DNA of 64,000 nt from Streptomyces rubellomurinus (GTDB lineage Bacteria; Actinomycetota; Actinomycetes; Streptomycetales; Streptomycetaceae). Below the pieces are notes generated by a model. It was not told the origin of the DNA, did not search any database, and was given only the letters and a program-made list of their open reading frames with translations. Position 1 is the stretch's first letter; each line of letters starts with the position of its first letter. This document shows, in pieces, positions 1 to 10,726 of the stretch. The stretch is taken from assembly GCF_000961885.1 (NCBI RefSeq), contig NZ_JZKH01000006.1, positions 1-64,000 on the forward strand, given 5' to 3'. The translations under genes were made by a program, and so were the position numbers.

Positions 1-81
1 TTCCGAACCCGGAAGCTAAGCCTCACAGCGCCGATGGTACTGCAGGGGGGACCCTGTGGGAGAGTAGGACGCCGCCGAACA
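1..81 (+). rRNA. rrf: 5S ribosomal RNA, 3' part (truncated by window start)
   Basis: The first ~80 bases read as the 3' two-thirds of an actinobacterial 5S rRNA: the CCGAAC..GGAAGCTAAGCC block, the GCCGATGGTACTGC block and the terminal GGGAGAGTAGGACGCCGCC segment. The 5' part lies outside the window. It is followed within 10 bp by a strong intrinsic terminator, as expected for the end of an rRNA operon. The exact 3' end (about 78-82) is estimated. Confidence 0.93.
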
Positions 82-90
82 ATTCTTCAG

Positions 91-124
91 AAAAGGCCCG
101 CCCGGGTTTCCGGGTGGGCCTTTT
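91..124 (+). terminator. rRNA operon terminator
   Basis: 15-bp stem (91-105 with 110-124, one G-T wobble) around a GTTT loop, with an A-run on the 5' arm and a T-run on the 3' arm. It sits directly after 5S rRNA. The A/T tracts make it usable in both directions, so it may also stop the converging GNAT gene. Confidence 0.85.
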
Positions 125-159
125 CGCGTTTCCGGCACGCGGGTGCCGGCGGGTGGTTG

Positions 160-612
160 TCAGAGCATCAGCTTGAAGCCGACGTGCGACGGCTCGAAAC
201 CGAGGCGCTCGTAGAAGCGGTGCGCGTCGGCGCGGGTCGCGTCGGAGGTGAGCTGGACGATCGCGGCGCCGAGGTTGCGGGAGCAGCGGACGGCCCACTG
301 GATCAGTTCGGTGCCGAGGCCGCTGCCGCGCTCGTCGGCGTGGATGCGGACGGCCTCGATGAGGGTGCGGCTGGCGCCCTTGCGGGAGAGGCCGGGGATC
401 AGGGTGAGCTGCAGGGTGCCGACGACGCGGCCGGCGCGTTCGGCGACGACCAGGTGCTGGTTCGGGTCGGCGTCGATGCGCGCGAAGGCGGCCCGGTAGG
501 GGGCGGGGTCGCCGGGGGTCTCGCGGGTGGCGCCCAGAGGGTCGTCGGCGAGCATGGCCACTATGGCGGGCAGGTCGGCGACGGTGGCCTGGCGGATCGT
601 GAGGTCGCTCAT
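160..612 (-). CDS. GNAT family N-acetyltransferase
   Basis: 150-aa single-domain acetyltransferase predicted to move an acetyl group from acetyl-CoA to an unknown amine. The acetyl-CoA loop is visible as ADERGSGLGTELI (about residues 93-105), followed by the typical C-terminal A-HRFYERLGFEPS segment of the GNAT fold. Length matches the family. On the minus strand a TAGACT -10 box (622-627) lies 9 nt before the ATG, so the mRNA is nearly leaderless. It converges on the rRNA operon. Substrate cannot be told from sequence. Confidence 0.9.
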   Translation of the reverse strand: MSDLTIRQATVADLPAIVAMLADDPLGATRETPGDPAPYRAAFARIDADPNQHLVVAERAGRVVGTLQLTLIPGLSRKGASRTLIEAVRIHADERGSGLGTELIQWAVRCSRNLGAAIVQLTSDATRADAHRFYERLGFEPSHVGFKLML

Positions 613-688
613 GGCATCGGGAGTCTAGTCGCCCGCCCGTCGCTCGTTCAGGGGGCCTTCCAGCCCCTTCTCGGGGACGAACGGCCCG

Positions 689-1483
689 TCACTCCCCGCT
701 CCCGGTACTGGTGATGACGGCGAAGGGCGCGCGGTGCCGGTCGAGGAGCCGGGCGAGCCGGCCGACGCCGTGGACGTCCGTGGCGGGGAGGCTGACGGTG
801 GCGCCGAGCTTCTCGGCGGTGGCGAGGGCCGCGTCGGCGTCGGGGACCTCGAAGTAGGGCAGCCAGTGCGAGGAGGTGCCGCGCGCGGTGTGCCGGGGGT
901 CGAGCTGCACGAGGCCGCCGTGGGCGTCGTCGGTGCCGCCGCCGGCCGGGGTGAGGACGGTGTAGAGGAGCGCTTCGCCGATCGGGACGTCCCGCTCCTG
1001 CCAGCCGAAGACCGCCCGGTAGAAGGACTTGGCGCGTTCGGCGTCGATGCTGTGGCACTCCGTCCAGCAGAGGCTGCCGGGTTGGGTGACGACGCCCAGG
1101 CCGCGGGTGTCGTGCGGCTGCCAGACGGCGAAGTCGGCGCCGGTGGGGTCGGTGTAGCCGGCCATCCGGCCCGCGGTGAAGACGTCGAAGGGGGTGAACC
1201 GGACGCGGCCGCCGGCCTGGTCGACGAGTCCGGTGGTGCGGTCGGCGTCGAGGGTGGCGAAGTACACCGTCCAGCTCGGCAGGGTGCCCTCCTCAGGGAG
1301 CGGGCCGAGGGCGGCGACCGTCCGGCCGTCGAGCTTGAAGAAGCCGTAGCCGCCGGCCTCGGGGCCGGCCGAGTCGAAGGTCCAGCCGAACAGGGCGGTG
1401 TAGAAGTCGGCGGAGGCCCGGGTGTCGGGGCTGCTCAGCTCCAGCCAGACGGGGGCGCCGGGGCGGTAGGCGGTGGTGAGCAT
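689..1483 (-). CDS. VOC family protein, two glyoxalase-like domains
   Basis: 264-aa protein made of two tandem vicinal-oxygen-chelate modules. Each begins with an ELSSPDTRASADFYTALFGW-type motif (second copy WTECHSIDAERAKSFYRAVFGW) and ends near LPYFEVPDADAAL / WTVYFATLDADRT. Such duplicated proteins are usually annotated in actinomycetes as VOC or 'hydroxylase' proteins; the reaction is unknown. ATG start has GAGGAAG about 12 nt upstream. Divergent from the RecD2-like helicase with a 190-bp intergenic region. Confidence 0.88.
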   Translation of the reverse strand: MLTTAYRPGAPVWLELSSPDTRASADFYTALFGWTFDSAGPEAGGYGFFKLDGRTVAALGPLPEEGTLPSWTVYFATLDADRTTGLVDQAGGRVRFTPFDVFTAGRMAGYTDPTGADFAVWQPHDTRGLGVVTQPGSLCWTECHSIDAERAKSFYRAVFGWQERDVPIGEALLYTVLTPAGGGTDDAHGGLVQLDPRHTARGTSSHWLPYFEVPDADAALATAEKLGATVSLPATDVHGVGRLARLLDRHRAPFAVITSTGSGE

Positions 1484-1623
1484 GGCGGTGCTGCTTCCTC
1501 GGACGGGCCCGGGCGGGCGCGGTCGACGGCCCCCTCGTCCTCCTCAGCCTGGCACCTCGGTGGGGGTGGTGCACGGCGGGTCCGCGGGCCGTTCCGGCGG
1601 CTTCGGGCGCTGTCGGCGCGGAG

Positions 1624-1640
1624 CGGTACGGTGCGTACCG
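1624..1640. promoter_or_regulatory. Perfect palindrome upstream of recD2-like gene
   Basis: CGGTACG-GTG-CGTACCG, a perfect 7+3+7 inverted repeat in the intergenic region between the divergent VOC and helicase genes, 35 bp before the helicase GTG. GATAGGT follows directly and could contribute a -10 box. Likely a dimeric repressor site, but the regulator is unknown. Confidence 0.4.
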
Positions 1641-1675
1641 GATAGGTCCACCCGAACCGGTCGAAGGGGGCTCCG

Positions 1676-3910
1676 GTGAGCAGGAAGGCGCAGTCGGGGC
1701 AGCAGGCTCCGCTCCAGCTCGCGCAGGTCGAGGGCGTGCTGGAGCGGATCACGTACGCCAACGAGGAGACCGGCTACACGGTGGCCCGGGTGGACACCGG
1801 CCGGGGCGGGAACGACCTGCTGACGGTGGTGGGGGCGCTGCTGGGGGCGCAGGTCGGGGAGTCGCTGCGGCTGCACGGGCGGTGGGGCTCGCACCCGCAG
1901 TACGGGCGGCAGTTCACGGTGGAGAACTACACGACGGTGCTGCCGGCCACCGTGCAGGGCATCCAGCGGTACCTGGGCTCGGGGCTGATCAAGGGGATCG
2001 GGCCGCGGTTCGCCGAGCGGATCGTGGAGCGGTTCGGGGTGGACACGCTGGAGGTGATCGAGAACGAGCCGGGCCGGCTGATCGAGGTGCCGGGTCTGGG
2101 GCCGAAGCGGACGAAGAAGATCGCGGCGGCCTGGGAGGAGCAGAAGGCCATCAAGGAGGTGATGGTCTTCCTGCAGGGGGTCGGGGTGTCGACCTCGTTG
2201 GCCGTGCGGATCTACAAGCAGTACGGCGACGCCTCGATCGGGGTGGTGAGGAACGAGCCGTACAAGCTGGCCTCGGACGTGTGGGGCATCGGCTTCCTGA
2301 CGGCGGACCGGATCGCGCAGGCGGTGGGGATCCCGCACGACAGCCCGGAGCGGGTGAAGGCCGGGCTGCAGTACGCGCTCTCGCAGAGCAGCGACCAGGG
2401 GCACTGCTACCTGCCGGAGGAGCGGCTGATCGCGGACGGCGTGAAGTTGCTGCAGGTGGACGTCGGGCTGGTGATCGACTGCCTGGCCGAACTGGTGGCG
2501 GCGGAGGGCGTGGTGCGCGAGTCGGTGCCGGGGGAGGGCGGCGAGCCGATCACGGCGGTCTACCTGGTGCCGTTCCACCGGGCGGAGATCTCGCTGGCCA
2601 ACCAGCTGCTGCGGCTGCTGCGTTCGGACACCGACCGGATGCCGTGGTTCGGGACCGTGGACTGGCCGGTGGCGCTGGAGTGGCTGGCGAAGCGGACCGG
2701 GGCCCAGCTGGCGCCGGAACAGGAGCAGTCGGTGCGGCTGGCGTTGACCGAGAAGGTCGCGGTGCTGACCGGGGGGCCGGGCTGCGGCAAGTCGTTCACG
2801 GTGAAGTCGATCGTGACGCTGGCTCTGGCGAAGCGGGCGAAGGTGGTGCTGGCGGCGCCGACCGGGCGGGCGGCGAAGCGGCTGGCGGAGCTGACCGGGG
2901 CGGAGGCCTCGACGGTGCACCGGCTGCTGGAGCTGAAGCCGGGCGGGGACGCCGCGTACGACCGGGACCGGCCGCTGGACGCCGACCTGGTGGTGGTGGA
3001 CGAGGCCTCGATGCTGGACCTGATCCTGGCGAACAAGCTGGTCAAGGCGGTGCCGCCGGGTGCCCACCTGCTGTTCGTGGGGGACGTGGACCAGCTGCCC
3101 TCGGTGGGGGCCGGCGAGGTGCTGCGGGACCTGCTGGCGGAGGGCGGGCCGATCCCCTCGGTGCGGCTGACCCGGATCTTCCGGCAGGCCCAGCAGTCGG
3201 GGGTGGTGACGAACGCGCACCGGATCAACGAGGGGAAGCCGCCGCTGACGGACGGTCTGGCGGACTTCTTCCTGTTCGCGGAGGACGACGCCGAGCGGGC
3301 GGCCGGGCTGACGGTGGACGTGGTGGCGCGGCGGATCCCGCAGAAGTTCGGCTTCGACCCGCGCCGGGACGTGCAGGTGCTGGCGCCGATGCACCGGGGC
3401 CCGGCCGGGGCGGGGAACCTGAACACGCTGTTGCAGGCGGCGGTGACGCCGGCCCGGGAGGGGCTGGCCGAACGCCGTTTCGGCGGCCGTACGTTCCGGG
3501 TGGGGGACAAGGTCACCCAGGTCCGCAACAACTACGACAAGGGGCGCAACGGCGTCTTCAACGGCACAGTGGGTGTGGTGACCGCCCTCAGCGCGGACGA
3601 CCAGCGCCTGACGGTGCTGACCGACGAGGACGAGGAGGTGGGGTACGACTTCGACGAGCTGGACGAGCTGGCGCACGCGTACGCGGTGACCATCCACCGC
3701 TCGCAGGGCAGCGAGTACCCGGTCGTGGTGATTCCGGTCACGATGTCCGCTTGGACGATGCTCCAGCGGAATCTGCTCTACACCGCCGTGACCAGGGCCA
3801 GGAAACTCGTCGTGCTGGTCGGGTCACGGAAGGCGATCGCGCAGGCCGTGCGGGCCGTCAGTGCTGGTCGGAGGCATGCGGCCCTCGATCATAGGCTGGC
3901 GACTGGATGA
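1676..3910 (+). CDS. recD2: RecD2-like ATP-dependent DNA helicase (SF1B)
   Basis: 744-aa 5'-3' DNA helicase of the RecD2 type, which acts without RecBC. The long N-terminal region has helix-hairpin-helix motifs (GIGPRFAERI near residue 106 and VPGLGPKRTKKI near 140), diagnostic of RecD2 rather than RecD. Walker A is GGPGCGKS (366-373), Walker B VVVDEAS (D442/E443), GDVDQLPSVGAG is motif III, and the C-terminal UvrD-like part carries TIHRSQGSEYP. GTG start has weak GGGG-rich upstream sequence. Probable role in replication or repair. It lies directly upstream of citrate synthase, with 225 bp between. Confidence 0.9.
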   Translation: MSRKAQSGQQAPLQLAQVEGVLERITYANEETGYTVARVDTGRGGNDLLTVVGALLGAQVGESLRLHGRWGSHPQYGRQFTVENYTTVLPATVQGIQRYLGSGLIKGIGPRFAERIVERFGVDTLEVIENEPGRLIEVPGLGPKRTKKIAAAWEEQKAIKEVMVFLQGVGVSTSLAVRIYKQYGDASIGVVRNEPYKLASDVWGIGFLTADRIAQAVGIPHDSPERVKAGLQYALSQSSDQGHCYLPEERLIADGVKLLQVDVGLVIDCLAELVAAEGVVRESVPGEGGEPITAVYLVPFHRAEISLANQLLRLLRSDTDRMPWFGTVDWPVALEWLAKRTGAQLAPEQEQSVRLALTEKVAVLTGGPGCGKSFTVKSIVTLALAKRAKVVLAAPTGRAAKRLAELTGAEASTVHRLLELKPGGDAAYDRDRPLDADLVVVDEASMLDLILANKLVKAVPPGAHLLFVGDVDQLPSVGAGEVLRDLLAEGGPIPSVRLTRIFRQAQQSGVVTNAHRINEGKPPLTDGLADFFLFAEDDAERAAGLTVDVVARRIPQKFGFDPRRDVQVLAPMHRGPAGAGNLNTLLQAAVTPAREGLAERRFGGRTFRVGDKVTQVRNNYDKGRNGVFNGTVGVVTALSADDQRLTVLTDEDEEVGYDFDELDELAHAYAVTIHRSQGSEYPVVVIPVTMSAWTMLQRNLLYTAVTRARKLVVLVGSRKAIAQAVRAVSAGRRHAALDHRLATG

Positions 3911-4135
3911 TTATCCAACCGGATCGTTGCCTCTAATGTTCTCTTGACGTGAAGAGATTTACGGCAGAGCCTAGGGTGGTGCCGATCTTGTCCGGTTCGT
4001 ACCGGCAACGGCAATAGGTTTTGTAGGGGCGGGCCCTATCGGGCCACCCCGGGTGCGCGACTGTCCTCCGGATGGGGGATGGTAGAGACAGTCAGGGCAC
4101 CTTGGAAGAGGATTCATTTCGTCGGTGAGGAAGAC

Positions 4136-5425
4136 GTGAGCGACAACTCGGTAGTACTGCGGTACCAGGACGGCGAGTACGAGTACCCCGTCGTCGAGAG
4201 CACTGCGGGCAACGCCGGCTTCGACATCTCGAAGCTGCTCCCGCAGACCGGCCTGGTCACCCTGGACAACGGCTTCGGCAACACCGCCGCCTACAAGTCC
4301 GCGATCACCTTCGTGGACGGCGACAACGGCATCCTGCGGTACCGCGGCTACCCGATCGAGCAGCTCGCCTCGCAGGGCGGCTTCATCGAGACCGCGTACC
4401 TCCTGATCAACGGCGAGCTGCCCGACGCGGGCCAGCTGGAGCAGTTCAACCGCGAGATCACCCAGCACACCCTGCTGCACGAGGACGTCAAGCGCTTCTT
4501 CCAGGGCTTCCCGCGGGACGCCCACCCGATGGCCATGCTGTCCTCGGTGGTCGGCGCGCTCTCCACGTTCTACCCGGAGAGCCACAACCCGTTCGACGCG
4601 GACCAGCGCCACCTGTCGACCGTCCGCCTGCTGGCCAAGCTGCCGACGATCGCCGCGTACGCGTACAAGAAGGCGATGGGCCAGCCCTTCGTCTACCCGC
4701 GCAACGACCTGAGCTACGTCGAGAACTTCCTGCGGATGACCTTCGCCGTCCCCGCCGAGGACTACGAGCTCAACCCGGTCGTCGTCAACGCGCTGGACAA
4801 GCTGCTCATCCTGCACGCGGACCACGAGCAGAACTGCTCGACCTCCACCGTGCGCCTGGTCGGCTCCAGCCACGCCAACCTGTTCGCGTCCATCTCGGCC
4901 GGCATCTCGGCCCTGTGGGGCCCGCTGCACGGTGGCGCCAACCAGGCCGTCCTGGAGATGCTGGAGAGCATCAAGAAGGACGGCGGCGATGTCGACGCGT
5001 TCATCACGAAGGTGAAGAACAAGGAAGCCGGCGTCAAGCTGATGGGCTTCGGCCACCGCGTCTACAAGGCCTTCGACCCGCGCGCCGCGCAGGTCAAGCA
5101 GCTCGCGCACGAGGTCCTCGGCCAGCTCGGCAAGAACGACGAGCTGCTGGAGATCGCGCTCAAGCTGGAGGAGCACGCCCTCAAGGACGACTTCTTCATC
5201 TCGCGCAAGCTGTACCCGAACGTGGACTTCTACACCGGCCTGATCTACCGCGCCATGGGCTTCCCGACCAGCATGTTCACCGTGCTGTTCGCCCTCGGCC
5301 GGCTGCCGGGCTGGATCGCCCACTGGCACGAGATGATCAACGACCCGACCAGCCGGATCGGCCGCCCGCGCCAGATCTACACCGGCGTCGCGATCCGCGA
5401 CTACGTCGCGCTCGACCAGCGCTGA
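4136..5425 (+). CDS. gltA: Citrate synthase (type II, hexameric-type)
   Basis: 429-aa enzyme condensing oxaloacetate and acetyl-CoA to citrate in the TCA cycle. Catalytic and oxaloacetate-binding residues are in place: H230 (HADHEQN), H265 (GPLHGGAN), H307 (GFGHRVY) and D364 (NVDFYTG), with positions almost equal to E. coli GltA. An in-frame ATG exists at 4079, but the GTG at 4136 follows a GAGGAAG ribosome site and gives the usual N-terminus (SDNSVVLRYQDGEYEYPV), so I prefer it. A hairpin terminator follows 11 bp after the stop, so it is transcribed alone. Confidence 0.96.
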   Translation: MSDNSVVLRYQDGEYEYPVVESTAGNAGFDISKLLPQTGLVTLDNGFGNTAAYKSAITFVDGDNGILRYRGYPIEQLASQGGFIETAYLLINGELPDAGQLEQFNREITQHTLLHEDVKRFFQGFPRDAHPMAMLSSVVGALSTFYPESHNPFDADQRHLSTVRLLAKLPTIAAYAYKKAMGQPFVYPRNDLSYVENFLRMTFAVPAEDYELNPVVVNALDKLLILHADHEQNCSTSTVRLVGSSHANLFASISAGISALWGPLHGGANQAVLEMLESIKKDGGDVDAFITKVKNKEAGVKLMGFGHRVYKAFDPRAAQVKQLAHEVLGQLGKNDELLEIALKLEEHALKDDFFISRKLYPNVDFYTGLIYRAMGFPTSMFTVLFALGRLPGWIAHWHEMINDPTSRIGRPRQIYTGVAIRDYVALDQR

Positions 5426-5436
5426 CCTGAAAACCG

Positions 5437-5473
5437 CAGGGGCCCGGCCGCAGAACGCGTGGCCGGGCCCCTG
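5437..5473 (+). terminator. Terminator of citrate synthase gene
   Basis: Perfect 13-bp stem (5437-5449 with 5461-5473) with an 11-nt loop, 11 bp after the citrate synthase stop. No long T-tract follows, which is usual in high-GC actinomycetes. Confidence 0.75.
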
Positions 5474-5958
5474 TGCGTTCCCGCGCGAGTGGGGCCAAAG
5501 GGCCCACGCGGGGACGCGGCCGTACGGCGCACGACTCCGGGGCCGGCCGCAGCCGGGGACGGCCGCTCAAAGCGTCCCCGGCCCGCCGGCAGCCCGGTGC
5601 CGTGCGCGAAGGCCGTCGAGAACGACGACCGTCCCGGGGCCCGCCGGAGCCCCGTCGGCGGCAGCCGGTGGAACCGATCGGGACGCGTTGCCGTTCGTCG
5701 TCCCGGCCCGCCGGAAAACTGCCGCACTACCAACCTAAGACGTATCAGGGTGCGAGAAGTTACGCCCGGGGGGTGTGAGCTGCCTCTCGCCACGCTCCGT
5801 GTGCGCGTCGTACCGGGCCCATACCACACCTTCCCCCGCGCCCGACGTCACCCTCCCCGCAGTCACGGCAACCGAGCGTGATAGGAATCGTGGCATTCCG
5901 GTACGGACCGTCGCGCACCCTCGTAGCGCGTCGGCGGAACTGGGGAGGGAGTGCGCAG
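5474..5958. other. Intergenic region, no gene recognised
   Basis: 485 bp between the citrate synthase terminator and the SDR gene. The open frames here are GC-rich artefacts (RPG-rich translations, no homology-like motifs). The 3' half drops in GC around 5715-5765 and 5870-5900 and probably holds the SDR promoter; a short GGAAT-N6-ATTCC inverted repeat lies at 5884-5899. Nothing else is evident. Confidence 0.4.
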
Positions 5959-6678
5959 ATGGCCAGGAACGTCGTCGTCACCGGCGGTGGTACGGGAATC
6001 GGGTACGAAGTCGCGCGACGGTTCGCCGAGGCCGGCGAACAGGTCGTGATCGTGGGCCGCCGCCGGGCGGTCCTGGAGAAGGCCGCGGCCGACCTCGGCC
6101 CGGGCGTCACCCCGCTGGTCTGCGACCTCGCCGACCCGGACGCCGTCGAGGACGCGCTGCGTGAACTGCCCGAGCGGATCGACGTGCTGGTGAACAACGC
6201 CGGCAGCCGGGAGACCGTGATCGGCGGCGGGCCGCACGCCCTGCTCGCCCGCTGGCGCGGAGACTTCGAGCGCAACGTGCTGACCGTGGTGCTGCTCACC
6301 GAGTCGATCCGCGACCGGCTCACCGTGGGCTCCGGCCGGGTCGTCACCATCAGCTCCATCGCCGCGCTGCGCGGGGCCGGCTCGTACGGTGCCGCGAAGG
6401 CCTCGCTGCACGCCTGGAACCACTTCCTGGCCGCCCAGTTGGGCACCTCGGGCATCACCGCCAACATCGTCGCGCCGGGGACGGTCAGCGGCACCGAGTT
6501 CTTCGGGCCCCGGCTGGACGAGGCCGAGGTGGCCCGCCGGGCGGCGCGCACGCTGCTCGGCCGGATCGGCGAGACCGGGGAGGTCGCGGCCGCTGTGCAC
6601 TTCCTCGCCTCGCCCGAGGCCGGGTTCATCACCGGCGAGATCCTGCACTGCAACGGCGGCGAGCTGCTGGGGCGTTGA
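5959..6678 (+). CDS. SDR family NAD(P)-dependent oxidoreductase
   Basis: 239-aa classical short-chain dehydrogenase. N-terminal nucleotide site TGGGTGIG, the NNAG motif (VLVNNAGS), catalytic Ser in TISSIAA and YGAAK (Tyr-x3-Lys), then the IVAPGTV segment of the substrate loop. The in-frame ATG at 5878 would add 27 residues without SDR character, while the ATG at 5959 has GGAGGG 9 nt upstream. Substrate unknown. Convergent with copA across a perfect hairpin. Confidence 0.9.
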   Translation: MARNVVVTGGGTGIGYEVARRFAEAGEQVVIVGRRRAVLEKAAADLGPGVTPLVCDLADPDAVEDALRELPERIDVLVNNAGSRETVIGGGPHALLARWRGDFERNVLTVVLLTESIRDRLTVGSGRVVTISSIAALRGAGSYGAAKASLHAWNHFLAAQLGTSGITANIVAPGTVSGTEFFGPRLDEAEVARRAARTLLGRIGETGEVAAAVHFLASPEAGFITGEILHCNGGELLGR

Positions 6679-6700
6679 GGCGCGCTTCCACGGGCCTGCG

Positions 6701-6738
6701 GAAGGGCCCCGGACCGGTCGACCGGTCCGGGGCCCTTC
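6701..6738. terminator. Bidirectional terminator between SDR gene and copA
   Basis: Perfect 18-bp stem with a 2-nt CG loop (6701-6718 with 6721-6738), so the 38 bp are almost fully self-complementary. Placed between convergent genes, 22 bp after one stop and 21 bp after the other. GAAGGG..CCCTTC ends. Confidence 0.85.
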
Positions 6739-6759
6739 GCGCGTGCTCGGGGCGGCCGC

Positions 6760-9024
<2,265 letters not shown>

Positions 9025-9096
9025 GCGGGTGTGCTCCTTGCTGAGGGTGTGCGGCCGGGCCGGTGGTTCGGACCGGGCCCGGCCGCACCTCGGGGC

Positions 9097-9315
9097 TCAG
9101 GCGCTGCGGCCGACCAGCTCGTAGCCGGCCTCGTCGATCGCGGCGGCGATCTGCTCGTCCGTGAGCGGGGCGAGCGAGGAGACCGTCACGGTGCCGGCGG
9201 CGGAGTCGGCCGAGACGCCGGTGACGCCGTCCAGGGCGGAGAGCTCGGAGCTGATCGCCTTCTCGCAGTGGCCGCAGCTCATGCCGGACACGGTGTAGGT
9301 GATGGTGCTGGACAT
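9097..9315 (-). CDS. copZ: Copper chaperone, heavy-metal-associated domain protein
   Basis: 72-aa HMA-domain protein with the metal site GMSCGHCE near the N-terminus and the usual beta-alpha-beta-beta-alpha-beta pattern (ALDGVTGVSAD.., IAAAIDEAGYEL). It should hand Cu(I) to the adjacent CopA. The frame stays open to 9381, but the ATG at 9315 has a GGAGG upstream and the longer version would run into the operator. First gene of the copZ-copA operon. Confidence 0.92.
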   Translation of the reverse strand: MSSTITYTVSGMSCGHCEKAISSELSALDGVTGVSADSAAGTVTVSSLAPLTDEQIAAAIDEAGYELVGRSA

Positions 9316-9377
9316 CGGGGCCTCCTGGGGGCGGTAGCGGTGGTCTCGGTGAACTGTCGTCTCCGACCTCGGTGACA

Positions 9378-9398
9378 CCATACCCCCACGGGGTATGG
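9378..9398. promoter_or_regulatory. CsoR-type copper operator
   Basis: CCATACCCC-CAC-GGGGTATGG, a perfect 9+3+9 inverted repeat, 62 bp upstream of the copZ start. ATACCCC..GGGGTAT is the recognised core of operators bound by the Cu(I)-sensing repressor CsoR in actinobacteria. TATGGT on the minus strand, at its copZ-proximal edge (9382-9377), could be the -10 box, so binding would block the promoter. No csoR gene lies in the window. Confidence 0.85.
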
Positions 9399-9419
9399 CC
9401 GCGCGGGGTGGGCGGATGG

Positions 9420-10622
9420 GTGGGCGTCGAGATCGTCCCTTATGTTCGATATGTGTTCCCGATCCGCCGCGCCCAGTCCCCCTCGACGCTCACCGCCGCC
9501 GGGCTTCCGCCGGGCCGACAGCACGACGCCCTGCTGGCCGCCGACCTCCAGGACGTGCCGTTCTGGCGGCGCGCCACCCCGGCGCTGGTCGCCGTCCTGC
9601 TCGTCGCACTCGCGGACTTCCTCACCGGAAAGGACCGTTACCTCGCACCGCTGATGACCGTCGTCCCGGCGATCGCCGCGCTCACCCTCAAGCCCGGTGA
9701 ACTGCTCGGCATCTGCTCGCTCGGGATCTTCGCCGTCTACGGGCTCAGCGTGTACGACGGCGTCGACAACATCAACGACGAGCGCTTCCTCTACGGTGCG
9801 ATCGTCAGCTACGTCGTCCTCACGCTCTTCTCGGCCTGGGTCGCCAGGATCCGGATGCGGCGGGCGGCCGCCTTCGCCGCGGTCAGCTCCGTCGCCGAAG
9901 CCGCCCAGCGGGCCCTGCTGCGGTTGCCCGGGCCGGTCGTCGGACCGCTGCGCCTGGCCGTCCGGTACGTGTCGGCGGCGGACGCCTCACGGATCGGCGG
10001 CGACCTCTACTCGGTGCTGGAGACGCCGCACGGGACCCGGGTCGCGGTCGGGGACGTCCGGGGCAAGGGGCTCGCGGCCGTGCAGACCGCCGCCGTGGTG
10101 CTGGGCGCGTTCCGCGAGGCCGCGTACGACGAGGCCGGGCTGCGGGGCGTCGCGGCGCGGATCGAGGCCAGCGTCGAACGGCACGTGCCGGACGGGGAGT
10201 TCACCACCGCGCTGTTCGCGGAGTTCCGGGCGCCCGGGGAGATCGAACTGCTGCAGTACGGGCACGTGCCGCCGATCCGCGTCGACGGGGACGGGCGGGC
10301 GCACGTGCTGGACGCGCCGGACCCGTGGGTGCCGCTGGGGCTCGGGCGGCTCACGGTGGGGGAGCCGAGCAGTTGGGGGCAGCCGTTCGGGGCGGACGAC
10401 GTGCTGGTGCTCTGCACGGACGGGGTGATCGAGGCGCGGCACCGCAAGAGCGGGGAGTTCTACCCGCTCGCCGAGCGGGTCGGACCGCTGGTCCGGGGGG
10501 CGGCGCGGTCGGCGGGGGAGCTGGAGACGGCGGTGGGGCGGGTGTACGCGGATCTGCTGGCGCACACGGGTGGGGCGCTGAAGGACGACGCGTTGCTGTT
10601 GTTGATCACGCGGTCGGATTGA
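9420..10622 (+). CDS. Membrane-anchored PP2C/SpoIIE-type protein phosphatase
   Basis: About 400 aa. The N-terminal third has four predicted membrane helices (around ATPALVAVLLVALADF, PLMTVVPAIAALTL, GICSLGIFAVYGL and GAIVSYVVLTLFSAW). A cytoplasmic SpoIIE/RsbU-type PP2C domain follows, with metal-site segments GGDLYSV, VAVGDVRGKG and VLCTDGVIEAR. Such phosphatases usually act on anti-anti-sigma proteins. Start is uncertain: the frame opens at 9372, inside the CsoR operator; GTG 9420 has a GGTGGGCGG-like site, and GTG 9453 is a second option. Divergent from copZ. Confidence 0.85.
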   Translation: MGVEIVPYVRYVFPIRRAQSPSTLTAAGLPPGRQHDALLAADLQDVPFWRRATPALVAVLLVALADFLTGKDRYLAPLMTVVPAIAALTLKPGELLGICSLGIFAVYGLSVYDGVDNINDERFLYGAIVSYVVLTLFSAWVARIRMRRAAAFAAVSSVAEAAQRALLRLPGPVVGPLRLAVRYVSAADASRIGGDLYSVLETPHGTRVAVGDVRGKGLAAVQTAAVVLGAFREAAYDEAGLRGVAARIEASVERHVPDGEFTTALFAEFRAPGEIELLQYGHVPPIRVDGDGRAHVLDAPDPWVPLGLGRLTVGEPSSWGQPFGADDVLVLCTDGVIEARHRKSGEFYPLAERVGPLVRGAARSAGELETAVGRVYADLLAHTGGALKDDALLLLITRSD

Positions 10623-10676
10623 GATCGAGGGGGAGCGAGGTGGGAGGCCGGGTGCGGGCGGGGGTTTCCGCCTCGC

Positions 10677-10714
10677 GGCGTTCCCCGCGCCCCTTTCGGG
10701 GCCCGGGGAACGCC
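10677..10714. terminator. Hairpin between convergent PP2C and dhaL genes
   Basis: 17-bp stem with one mismatch (10677-10693 with 10698-10714), loop TTTC. The GTTCCCCGCGCCCC..GGGGC core is a hairpin type I recognise as common between genes in Streptomyces. Placed between two convergent stops, so probably bidirectional. Confidence 0.75.
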
Positions 10715-10726
10715 GGAAGGAGGGCC

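Noticed and set aside
34..714. Long plus-strand frame over the 5S terminator and GNAT gene
   Set aside because: Reverse-strand shadow of the GNAT gene; Gly/Ala/Val-rich translation with no motif.
1544..3697. 717-aa minus-strand frame opposite recD2
   Set aside because: His/Arg/Pro-rich shadow caused by high third-position GC; the helicase frame has all motifs.
3944..3977. TTGACG ... TAGGGT as citrate synthase promoter
   Set aside because: Spacer is 22 bp, too long for a standard vegetative promoter.
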